This document shows positions 6,551 to 12,216 of a stretch of DNA of 12,468 bases, piece by piece. The notes beneath the pieces were generated by a model that saw only the letters and a list, made by a program, of their open reading frames with translations, was not told the origin of the DNA and did not search any database. Position 1 is the first letter of the stretch. Each line of letters begins with the position of its first letter. This stretch comes from a bacterium (GTDB lineage: Bacteria; Bdellovibrionota_C; UBA2361; SZUA-149): contig QIGM01000513.1 in NCBI GenBank assembly GCA_003230795.1, positions 1-12,468 of the forward strand, written 5' to 3'. The position numbers were made by a program, and so were the translations under genes.

Positions 6551-6952
6551 CTACGAACTACTAAGAGTTGAGATCGAATCATTTGAACTTCCCGAGACCA
6601 TCCCTGACAAATCGTTTTCACTCTCTGTCTCCGGTCCAATTGTTTTCTCTTTCGTTGGTAGTAATCGCATTTTTTGCTTATCTGTTTCGTTATTTTTCTC
6701 ACCTTCTTCAAATACTTGGGTAACCTGAAGCAACAGCCTGTCTGCCTCGCTTACCAACTGAGCTTCCGCTATTTGTTCCTCTCCAGCTTGAAGCATTACT
6801 TTTCCATTCACCGGCAGCTCAAACTCCAAGGAAGCCCCAGGCGCAAGATCTATTAGATCAGCGAGGCTTAGCCGCGTTTTCCCAAGCTCCACAGAAAGAC
6901 ATACGCCGAGATCTGCTAGTGGGAAATTGCATGTATTTGATTTTTGATTCAT
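6551..6952 (-). other. Possible internally initiated SctQ-C product
   Basis: An in-frame ATG at 6952 lies a few residues before the SPOA domain and is preceded by a purine-rich stretch containing AGGAAG and GAAGAG. Translation from here would give 133 residues: the SPOA domain and the tail. YscQ, SpaO and Spa33 are known to yield such a C-terminal fragment by internal initiation. The position matches, but the ribosome binding site is inferred by eye. Confidence 0.45.
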
Positions 6953-7753
6953 CTCTTCTCTTCTTCCTATTTTGTTGGGTGCAACTCTAAAAAGTAGACT
7001 TCGCCGACTCGCGTCAAACGCTACAGGCTTCACATTGAGAAGCGGCTCTCCGGTAGTAACCCCCGCCAAGCCCGCGATTCTCCAAGCGCCGACACGTGAA
7101 GTCTTATCGAAAAGTGTAATCTCTCCCCCTCTTTTGGCCGCGAGGAGCACGGAAAGAGAATTCAATTCAAAGACGAGCTCAAGCGACAAGGAACACAGTA
7201 GATGCCGAAGCATGGGTGCACGACACACTGGAAGTGATTCTTGCCGAGCGTAGACCGCGATTCGTCGAATTAGATTCTGATCTAGATTAGCAAAAATCGT
7301 AAGCACCCCAGTGTCTCCACAGTTCAGATCAAATCTGATGCCCACCAAAGACCCTTTAGAGTGGTGAGCCTCCCTCGATTGATCATTAGATAGAACCTCT
7401 AGTGGCACCTGTGAGAGTATTGCCTCCTGCGGCAGGGAGTCTTCTATCCAACTCTGGATTCTGTCTATCTCGTTTTCAGAGCCATCTAAGAAATAGAGCG
7501 CCACCTTCGAACCGAAGAGGCGAAGACCTAAGGCGGAGTATTTTCTAGCCATTTCGTGCTTCATCGAATGCGTCCTTAGGCGAGTAACTCTAACTTGCTC
7601 GCCAAAAGATTCACTCAGGCTGCTCTCGATCACTCCCAATACCCTCCACAGTACCCGTCTTCCTCGCACACTCTCGAGGATGGCGACGCTAGAGCGCATA
7701 CCATTCAGTGCAAGGGTCGGAATTAGCTGCAGCGGCTTACCTTGATTAGACAT
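6551..7753 (-). CDS. sctQ: T3SS sorting platform / C-ring protein SctQ (YscQ/SpaO, FliN-like SPOA)
   Basis: SctQ builds the cytoplasmic pods that, with SctK and SctL, load substrates onto the export ATPase. The 400-residue product has a weakly conserved N-terminal region and a C-terminal SPOA (FliM/FliN-type) domain at about residues 276-350. Its pattern is LADLGVCLSVELGKTRLSLADLIDLAPGASLEFELP, then VMLQAGEEQIAEAQLV (the stretch is split here by a short loop). After this comes a tail of about 50 residues rich in Ser, Glu and Lys, probably disordered and longer than usual. The ATG at 7753 overlaps the sctJ stop by 8 bases and has GAGG just upstream. An in-frame TTG at 7762 is less likely. A possible second start inside the gene (6952) would give a SctQ-C product. 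Neighbours sctJ and sctF support the non-flagellar assignment. Confidence 0.88.
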   Translation of the reverse strand: MSNQGKPLQLIPTLALNGMRSSVAILESVRGRRVLWRVLGVIESSLSESFGEQVRVTRLRTHSMKHEMARKYSALGLRLFGSKVALYFLDGSENEIDRIQSWIEDSLPQEAILSQVPLEVLSNDQSREAHHSKGSLVGIRFDLNCGDTGVLTIFANLDQNLIRRIAVYARQESLPVCRAPMLRHLLCSLSLELVFELNSLSVLLAAKRGGEITLFDKTSRVGAWRIAGLAGVTTGEPLLNVKPVAFDASRRSLLFRVAPNKIGRREEMNQKSNTCNFPLADLGVCLSVELGKTRLSLADLIDLAPGASLEFELPVNGKVMLQAGEEQIAEAQLVSEADRLLLQVTQVFEEGEKNNETDKQKMRLLPTKEKTIGPETESENDLSGMVSGSSNDSISTLSSS

Positions 7754-8525
7754 TAGCCTCAACCGAGCTCGATGTGCGCAGACGATTACTTAGTCGCTTT
7801 GAACGAATGTAGAGCATGAGAATTATAAGGCTGATGGCAGAGACTCCCAGAAATAGCACGAGCCGCATCGGCGAGATTGTCACACTCTTGAAAGGATCCG
7901 AGCTAACCGCTGCTATAGTTTCTGCATCGACAGCGCTCTCTTCGACTACGACCTCTTCCTCCTCACTCTCAATCACACTCACCACAGCGATTACCTCACG
8001 CGAAAGGCCAGATGCTCCAGCGACTAACTCTTTAATCGCGTTCGGAGCTATCTCAACGCTTTGCGCCTGAATAAGCAGCACACTTGCAGAGCCACTTACT
8101 GGGCGCTGCGAGCTTGACTGACGACTGCCGTGTAGCATTTTTATATGGACGCGCGCCTCGAGGACGCCGGGTATTCGCTCGAGTGTCTGCTCTAAACCAC
8201 GACTCAAGCTACGCTCAATGAAGTATCTACGCTCCTCTTTGGATTGGATTAGACTTGTGCTGGAGGCATGGGAGTTATTTGCTTTTCGAACAACACGCTT
8301 TGAGTCCAACAGAGAAAGTGCGGCACCTACCTCACTCGATGACACACCGACAACCCAAGCCGTGCCTCTCTGCTCCTTCCAAGCCTCAATCCCAACCTTC
8401 GCTAAAGCGACTCGAACTCGATTTGCCTGCAGCTCATCCAAGTCGTGGAGAATTTCTTCCCCACACCCCAATATTCCTAGAAAACAGAAGGCTAGTATCA
8501 GAAGCAATCCCCGGTTAGCTCTCAT
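7746..8525 (-). CDS. sctJ: T3SS inner-membrane ring lipoprotein SctJ (YscJ/PrgK/MxiJ family)
   Basis: SctJ forms the inner ring of the basal body on the periplasmic face of the inner membrane, together with SctD. From ATG 8525 the 259-residue protein begins with a lipoprotein signal (RGLLLILAFCFLGILGC, lipidated Cys near residue 21). The first ring-building motif follows, with the family's ILHDLDELQANRVRVALAKV pattern (about 24-43). The second ring-building motif includes LEQTLERIPGVLEARVHIKM (about 110-130) and ASVLLI. A Glu/Val-rich linker leads to a C-terminal membrane helix (about 218-236, LVLFLGVSAISLIILMLYI) and a basic tail. The frame is open further upstream to 8690 but that would remove the signal peptide from the N-terminus. 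The chosen start overlaps the sigma factor end by 11 bases. The next gene, sctQ, also overlaps. Confidence 0.92.
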   Translation of the reverse strand: MRANRGLLLILAFCFLGILGCGEEILHDLDELQANRVRVALAKVGIEAWKEQRGTAWVVGVSSSEVGAALSLLDSKRVVRKANNSHASSTSLIQSKEERRYFIERSLSRGLEQTLERIPGVLEARVHIKMLHGSRQSSSQRPVSGSASVLLIQAQSVEIAPNAIKELVAGASGLSREVIAVVSVIESEEEEVVVEESAVDAETIAAVSSDPFKSVTISPMRLVLFLGVSAISLIILMLYIRSKRLSNRLRTSSSVEANV

Positions 8526-9249
8526 AGCTTTCCAACCTCTGACCACATGCAACATCTTCGCTAAGCATTCTTGAGCGCATACTAGAAAGTGCTTTACTAT
8601 GCATTCGTGACAACCAACTTCGAGATACGCCATCGAGCTCAACTCCGATCTCATCGAAGGTCTCCGCATGGTAGTATCTTCGATACACAAGTTGCTTCTG
8701 CTTTTCGTTTAGGTCCGACATAGAACGTTCAAGGCATCGTTCAAGACTTTTGTTTGTCGCGAATTCTTCAGGGTCAAATCCATTCGCATAGCTCAACGCT
8801 GGTCCGTCTTCACCACCGCGATGAATTCGTAGACCGTATTCTTCAATCACTACCGAAAGGCTACTGAGCCCGCCGATGTCATTGGTCATTACGAAAGATG
8901 AGCGCTTTTCTGGCCTTTCTTTCTCACCGGTATCCGCCGAGTCTGGCTCCCCGCTCGCAGTAACCTCCTCGAAGCAGCTTCGCGAAATACCAAAAGTTTT
9001 TCGCAACAAATCATAGAGTGAGCCTCTGATACGAAGATAACTATAAGTCTTAAACGAGTTACCTTGAGTCGGGTCGAACCGACTCGCAGCGTCACATAGC
9101 CCAAGTAAGGCCGCCCCTATATAGTCATCGATATCGATATCTATATTAGGGCGCTCACGCTGGAACTTGTGAGCAATGGCGGTGGCGTATCCCATATGCT
9201 CGCGCACGAGCTCTTTGTTCTCTTCAGGTATTTGATGTTTCGTCTGCAT
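8515..9249 (-). CDS. FliA-type alternative sigma factor heading the T3SS operon
   Basis: This 244-residue protein belongs to the sigma-70 family, group 3 (sigma-28 type). Region 2 covers about residues 10-90 (ENKELVREHMGYATAIAHKF, then IDDYIGAALLGLCDAASRFDP and FKTYSYLRIRGSLYDLLRK). Region 4 covers about 180-230 (LNEKQKQLVYRRYYHAETFDEIG and SRSWLSRMHSKALSSMRSRM), with the helix-turn-helix for the -35 element. The stretch between them (about 95-175) does not resemble the usual region 3 and is rich in polar residues. Start choice: the ATG at 9249 has GGGAG at 6-base spacing, whereas ATG 9282 and the open frame to 9318 have none. It overlaps sctJ by 11 bases, so it is very likely co-transcribed and translationally coupled with the T3SS. 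It may direct transcription of this operon or of effector genes elsewhere. A flagellar role cannot be excluded, but no flagellar gene is nearby. Confidence 0.85.
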   Translation of the reverse strand: MQTKHQIPEENKELVREHMGYATAIAHKFQRERPNIDIDIDDYIGAALLGLCDAASRFDPTQGNSFKTYSYLRIRGSLYDLLRKTFGISRSCFEEVTASGEPDSADTGEKERPEKRSSFVMTNDIGGLSSLSVVIEEYGLRIHRGGEDGPALSYANGFDPEEFATNKSLERCLERSMSDLNEKQKQLVYRRYYHAETFDEIGVELDGVSRSWLSRMHSKALSSMRSRMLSEDVACGQRLESYES

Positions 9250-9332
9250 GCCGTACTCCCTGTCTGCATGATGAAAATTCATGAAGTTCTTGGGATCTCT
9301 ATTGCAAGGCCATGCCAACTTTCGACCAACGA

Positions 9333-9358
9333 GTATTGGCCATAATTTGAGTCACTTA
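9333..9358 (-). promoter_or_regulatory. Possible sigma-28-like promoter before the sigma/T3SS operon
   Basis: On the minus strand TAAG (9358-9355), 14 bases, then GCCAATAC (9340-9333), resembles the sigma-28 pattern TAAA-N15-GCCGATAA: six of eight in the -10 element, and spacing one base short. It lies 83 bases before the sigma start. If real it would mean autoregulation. Weak on its own. Confidence 0.3.
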
Positions 9359-9360
9359 GG

Positions 9361-9389
9361 ATTTGAGAGGCTGAGGCAAATTACCTCAA
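9361..9389 (-). promoter_or_regulatory. Possible housekeeping promoter overlapping the TGAGGCA repeats
   Basis: On the minus strand TTGAGG (9389-9384), 17 bases, then TCAAAT (9366-9361) is an acceptable but weak match to TTGACA/TATAAT (four of six in each). It lies about 110 bases before the sigma start and is embedded in repeats that could be operators. Confidence 0.3.
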
Positions 9390-9547
9390 CTGAGGCAGAC
9401 TGACGCAGCGGGATAGTTCATCAGGGAAATATGTGAGGCAGGCGTGTCCACGATTTTGGCAAAGCTCAACCGCAGCTTAAGGTTGTTTAGAGCCTTCTCC
9501 TCGAAGACGACTCTGAGGGGCCTTCCCTCATCACGGCAACAGCCTCA
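9372..9547. promoter_or_regulatory. Cluster of TGAGGCA/CCTCA motifs upstream of the T3SS operon
   Basis: This non-coding stretch between the sigma gene and the ATPase gene contains TGAGGCA at 9372, 9391 and 9434, TGACGCA at 9401, and TGAGGG paired with CCCTCA at 9514-9530. GCCTCA at 9542 is an inverted copy. TACCTCA-AC-TGAGGCA (9382-9397) is a near-perfect dyad. The density suggests binding sites for a regulator acting on the promoter candidates beside them. No other gene is visible in 9250-9574. Confidence 0.5.
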
Positions 9548-9574
9548 TGGCACACTAAGTCGTGACTAGTTCAG

Positions 9575-10726
9575 CTAAGTAAACCCTAACTCCCTCAAAC
9601 CTGCTCTCCAGGGAAACACTTGTATATCATTTACAACACTAGGGTATTGCTGCTGACATAAGCAGAAACATTTGCTTTTTGGAAATTCCTCTTTCACTGC
9701 CATTAGAGACTTAAGATGGCTATCTTGAATATTACTCGTTGACTTAATCTCAACAAAAGTCGGCTCTTCTTTCGGCAATTGTAGAACTAAATCAACTTCA
9801 AGCCCTCCCTTTGTCAAAAGATATGATAGCTCGTATTTAACTCTCAGATAGGAGTTTAATTTAAAAATTTCAGTAATAAGCCAATGTTCAAAAACAACAC
9901 CCATTTCCTGAGATGATGTTATTGGTAAATGGCTCATATTTTCAATTTCTCGTTTAACTCCGCAATCAAAGAGATAAAATTTAGGTGACTTAATTTGCTG
10001 TTTTCTGAAACTTGCTTCAGTTGCTGGTAAGTAAAACCCAAGCAAAGTGTCTTCTAGAATTTCAAAGTAATTCTGAACTGTTTTGTTATCAACTCCAACA
10101 TCTCTAGCTATTTTATTAAAATTAAGCACAGCGCCATTTGATTGAGCAGCTAGTTTAAGAAATTTTCTGAAAGGGATTATGCCACGCACTAATTGTTCTG
10201 CGAATACTTCTTCCTTTAAATAAGTTTCTACATAATTAGAGAGAAAAAGTTTCTTTTCCTCATTTGAGCAAAACTCAAATAACTTTGGCAAAGTTCCCCA
10301 TTGAAGAGCTTGATCTAAGACAAAGCGATCTCCTAACTCCTCAGCAGTAAATGGAAAGAGGTTATAAACAAAGGCACGACCTGCGAGTAAATTAGCACCA
10401 CCTCGTTTTAACTTCCTTGCGCTTGAACCAGTGAGTGCAAACTTAATTTTATTTTTCTCAATTTCTCTATGAACAACATCTAATAGCTTAGGAACTTTTT
10501 GAACTTCATCTATCACCACCCATTTGGCATTTGAGGCTGCTATCAAATCGGACAACTTGTCTGGATTTTCGGCAAACTGAAGCTCTGCCTGCCCTCCAAG
10601 TAAATCAACCCAAAGGGTCTCATTTGGAGGAAAGAGTTTATCTAACAGAAAACTCTTTCCTGTTCCCCTGGCTCCAAACAGAAAAAAACTCTGTGATTTA
10701 AGTATATTAACTTGCCTCTGGAACAT
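9575..10726 (-). CDS. AAA ATPase with DUF4143-type C-terminus
   Basis: This belongs to the large family of solo AAA ATPases (AAA_14 plus DUF4143) found in many bacteria and archaea, whose cellular role is unclear; a defence or mobile-element role has been proposed. From ATG 10726 (383 residues) the signs are Walker A GARGTGKS (about 18-25), Walker B WVVIDEVQKVP (about 68-78), and sensor-like FALTGSSARK (about 95-104). A winged-helix-like middle (NFNKIARDVGVDNKTVQNYF, about 203-222) follows. The C-terminal nuclease-fold signature is GLEVDL with VEIKST (about 310-330). The family usually begins just before the Walker A as here, so the TTG at 10786 is less likely. The AT content is clearly higher than in the T3SS genes, which together with the IS remnant beside it suggests acquisition. 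It shows no link to the secretion genes. Confidence 0.88.
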   Translation of the reverse strand: MFQRQVNILKSQSFFLFGARGTGKSFLLDKLFPPNETLWVDLLGGQAELQFAENPDKLSDLIAASNAKWVVIDEVQKVPKLLDVVHREIEKNKIKFALTGSSARKLKRGGANLLAGRAFVYNLFPFTAEELGDRFVLDQALQWGTLPKLFEFCSNEEKKLFLSNYVETYLKEEVFAEQLVRGIIPFRKFLKLAAQSNGAVLNFNKIARDVGVDNKTVQNYFEILEDTLLGFYLPATEASFRKQQIKSPKFYLFDCGVKREIENMSHLPITSSQEMGVVFEHWLITEIFKLNSYLRVKYELSYLLTKGGLEVDLVLQLPKEEPTFVEIKSTSNIQDSHLKSLMAVKEEFPKSKCFCLCQQQYPSVVNDIQVFPWRAGLRELGFT

Positions 10727-10873
10727 ATTCCCTAAATAGCTTCTATATATGGATCTTAGTCTAGGGCCTAGCGCAGCCAATTGCAATAGGTTAATTTTCG
10801 ATTACCGCCCTACATTGTCCTTTGTCGATAAGAAACCATCGTAGCTTGTTGTGCGCTTTAGTAGCCTCTGAGT

Positions 10874-10940
10874 AGAGAAGAGATCAAGCTGCCCGCTCGC
10901 GCTCGTGCTGGATATGTTTAGCTTGAGAGTCTACTTCTCT
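10874..10940. repeat. Imperfect inverted repeat upstream of the ATPase gene
   Basis: AGAGAAG-AGA-TCAAGC (10874-10889) is matched on the other strand by AGAGAAGTAGACTCTCAAGC (10940-10921), with small gaps. Its right arm touches the hairpin at 10942-10976. Possibly part of a mobile-element end. Confidence 0.45.
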
Positions 10941-10983
10941 GGGGATAGTTGAAAAACGAAGTTTTTTAACTATCCCTACAGAG
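10937..10983. repeat. Strong hairpin: 16-bp stem with outer 5-bp extension
   Basis: GGGATAGTTGAAAAAC (10942-10957) pairs with GTTTTTTAACTATCCC (10961-10976) with a single G-T wobble and a 3-base loop. CTCTG (10937-10941) then pairs with CAGAG (10979-10983) after a 2-base bulge. It sits exactly where the IS66-like reading frame loses similarity. There is no external T run, so it is not a standard terminator. Confidence 0.85.
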
Positions 10984-11200
10984 GTAACTTGAGATTCGGC
11001 AATACGCTTTGGCATATTCCTCTTTGCGAAAGCATCCAGCGACTTTTTGTTTTACTTTGTCCATTCGCAAGCCGTTGCCTTGAGTTCCTTTTGGTATCGA
11101 ACTTTCGTCGCTTGAGAGGACCGAAGTGTTTTTTTCGCAATTTGAAGACTAAGTTGCATAACAATTCGCTGCTTTTACCCGTCATTGAAACTACCCCCAA
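10966..11200 (-). pseudogene. Decayed C-terminal fragment of an IS66-family transposase
   Basis: On the minus strand the frame from about 11078 to 10966 reads GLRMDKVKQKVAGCFRK then EEYAKAYCRISSYL. This is the signature near the C-terminus of DDE transposases of the IS66 group (pattern: LRM-KVQQKVSGCFR ... F-RIRSYLST). Directly upstream, in a different frame (11200 to about 11080), the sequence still resembles the preceding part (NLVFKLRKKHFG and KFDTKRNSRQR against NLL-RLRKH and PFDNNQAERDLRM). This implies at least one frameshift around 11065-11080. After SSYL the similarity ends at the hairpin. Only about 75 codons of a protein of some 500 residues remain, and no terminal inverted repeats are recognised. 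It cannot be active. Assignment rests on motif recognition by eye. Confidence 0.7.
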
Positions 11201-11348
11201 TGAACTAATCGCTCACGCAAAATATGATCCTGCCGGATATTGGGATCATATTCTGCGTACAATTCGGGCCTCGTCGCATAAGCCGATCCTGGAAACAATC
11301 AGTGAATATGTTAATGTGTTAGACATTTTACCAGATATGGCAGTGTGA
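11154..11348 (+). CDS. Possible short hypothetical reading frame or gene remnant
   Basis: From a TTG at 11154 a frame of 64 codons runs to 11348 (ending YVNVLDILPDMAV). Its composition looks protein-like, but its upstream extension is antisense to the IS66 remnant. It contains the 11215-11258 palindrome and has no ribosome binding site. It may be the tail of a gene cut by the insertion. I do not recognise a family. Low confidence. Confidence 0.2.
   Translation: MHNNSLLLPVIETTPNELIAHAKYDPAGYWDHILRTIRASSHKPILETISEYVNVLDILPDMAV
11215..11258. repeat. 16-bp inverted repeat with 12-base loop
   Basis: ACGCAAAATATGATCC (11215-11230) and GGATCATATTCTGCGT (11243-11258) are reverse complements except for one position. 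It lies on the other flank of the IS66 remnant from the hairpin at 10937-10983. Function unknown. Confidence 0.8.
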
Positions 11349-11440
11349 GCAGCACAGTAAGCCTGGACCATAACCTGCGTAGAGGTTAATATTAGGGCGA
11401 ACGAGAGAGCACGCCATTTGTGCTCACTAATATGTTATGT
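11344..11440. repeat. Region of nested inverted repeats before the orphan membrane protein
   Basis: TAACCT/AGGTTA (11371-11386), ATATTAG with CTAATAT (11389-11395 and 11427-11433), GGCG with CGCC (11396-11399 and 11412-11415), and GTGAGCAGCACA against TGTGCTCAC (11345 onward and to about 11427) overlap in less than 100 bases. The region contains no gene and may be a folded leader or a recombination site. Confidence 0.45.
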
Positions 11441-11443
11441 CCC

Positions 11444-11926
11444 ATGATGAAACTCCTTCGCAAATTGTGCTACAGCTACTTGCTCCCCATCGTGTACACG
11501 CTGGTAGCGCTCTTTCTTGTTGCTTTTACGGTCGATTACATTCAGCCGTATGAGTTGGCGGCAGGGACAGCATCGCTGAACGAAAGACCGGTGATATTTC
11601 AAGTTAAGCGGAAATCCGTCAATTTGTTGGCTCCAAACTATCGAGTTCGTGCCAGCATAACGTATGGCGATTCGACGTCTCCGGATTCTCTAATTTACGA
11701 ACAATTTGGTGGTCGTTATTCCACCGGTGACATAATAGTCTTCATGTCCGAATCCAGTTCGCGACTGATGCTGCAAGATAAATTTCGATGTTGTGTGTAC
11801 GACTTGAATGACCTAGAAGCTCCCCAATACTACGAGGGACGGAAATGCTCTGCTCCCCATCTTATCGAAGTTGGTCGGTTCACAGAGAATCGGGATGGTT
11901 CTTGGGGTTTTAAGTCTAAGGCGTGA
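11444..11926 (+). CDS. Hypothetical membrane-anchored protein
   Basis: This 160-residue protein (from the first of two adjacent ATG codons) is not one I recognise. It has a basic N-terminus (MMKLLRKL) and one hydrophobic segment (about 12-30, LPIVYTLVALFLVAFTV). The soluble part, about 130 residues, appears rich in beta strands, with four Cys residues (CC near 111 and two others). The topology suggests a single anchor with the bulk outside the cytoplasm, or an uncleaved signal. No clear ribosome binding site precedes it, and in-frame GTG 11420 and ATG 11432 are alternatives. It stands alone between the IS remnant region and a repeat tract, on the opposite strand to its neighbours. Coding character is supported by a consistent amino acid pattern and length without stops. 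Function unknown. Confidence 0.6.
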   Translation: MMKLLRKLCYSYLLPIVYTLVALFLVAFTVDYIQPYELAAGTASLNERPVIFQVKRKSVNLLAPNYRVRASITYGDSTSPDSLIYEQFGGRYSTGDIIVFMSESSSRLMLQDKFRCCVYDLNDLEAPQYYEGRKCSAPHLIEVGRFTENRDGSWGFKSKA

Positions 11927-11970
11927 TCCCCCGTTTTTAGGGACATAAATCGGGTAATCGCGAGATTTTC

Positions 11971-11985
11971 TCCCGGTTCCCGGGA
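11971..11985. repeat. Short GC-rich palindrome
   Basis: TCCCGG (11971-11976), TTC loop, CCGGGA (11980-11985). It abuts the 14-bp tandem repeat and lies about 45 bases after the stop of the orphan protein gene. There is no T run, so it is a poor terminator candidate. Confidence 0.5.
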
Positions 11986-12024
11986 TTACGGTTCTAGGAT
12001 TACGGTTCTAGGATTACGGTTCCA
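11983..12024. repeat. Three tandem copies of a 14-bp unit
   Basis: GGATTACGGTTCTA occurs at 11983-11996 and 11997-12010, followed by GGATTACGGTTCCA at 12011-12024 (one mismatch). A partial unit (GGTTCTG) follows. The unit length is not a multiple of three and the tract is non-coding. The rest of 11927-12216 holds no gene that I can see. Confidence 0.9.
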
Positions 12025-12216
12025 GGTTCTGTGTTAAAAACTGACTCGACCACCTGGCGAAATAGGCGTCTTTATCGGCTTATACCGGAATTTTGGTTTT
12101 AGGAAGTGTCTTCTCATAGAATGGAAGACAAGAGATTACGATCTTCTTCAAAGAAGGCGAGGTAGGAGAAGTTTTCTAATTTTAAAACGCCTAATAACCG
12201 AACATGAAGAACAATG

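Noticed and set aside
8526..8690. Longer N-terminus for SctJ
   Set aside because: It would place the lipoprotein signal peptide 55 residues inside the protein and overlap the sigma factor almost wholly in another frame; the ATG at 8525 restores a normal SctJ.
9250..9318. Longer N-terminus for the sigma factor
   Set aside because: No ribosome binding site precedes the upstream starts, while ATG 9249 has GGGAG at good spacing and gives a normal start of region 2.
9514..9530. Terminator for the ATPase gene (TGAGGG/CCCTCA hairpin)
   Set aside because: No T run follows on the minus strand; it is better grouped with the other TGAGG/CCTCA motifs.
10989..11153. Start of a plus-strand gene running to 11348
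   Set aside because: This part is antisense to the IS66 transposase remnant, whose conserved motif is on the other strand; only the later part could be an independent frame.
11156..11323. attC site formed by GCATAAC and GTTAGAC
   Set aside because: The two core-like motifs are about 160 bases apart, longer than usual attC sites, and the bases between do not give the expected L-box pairing.
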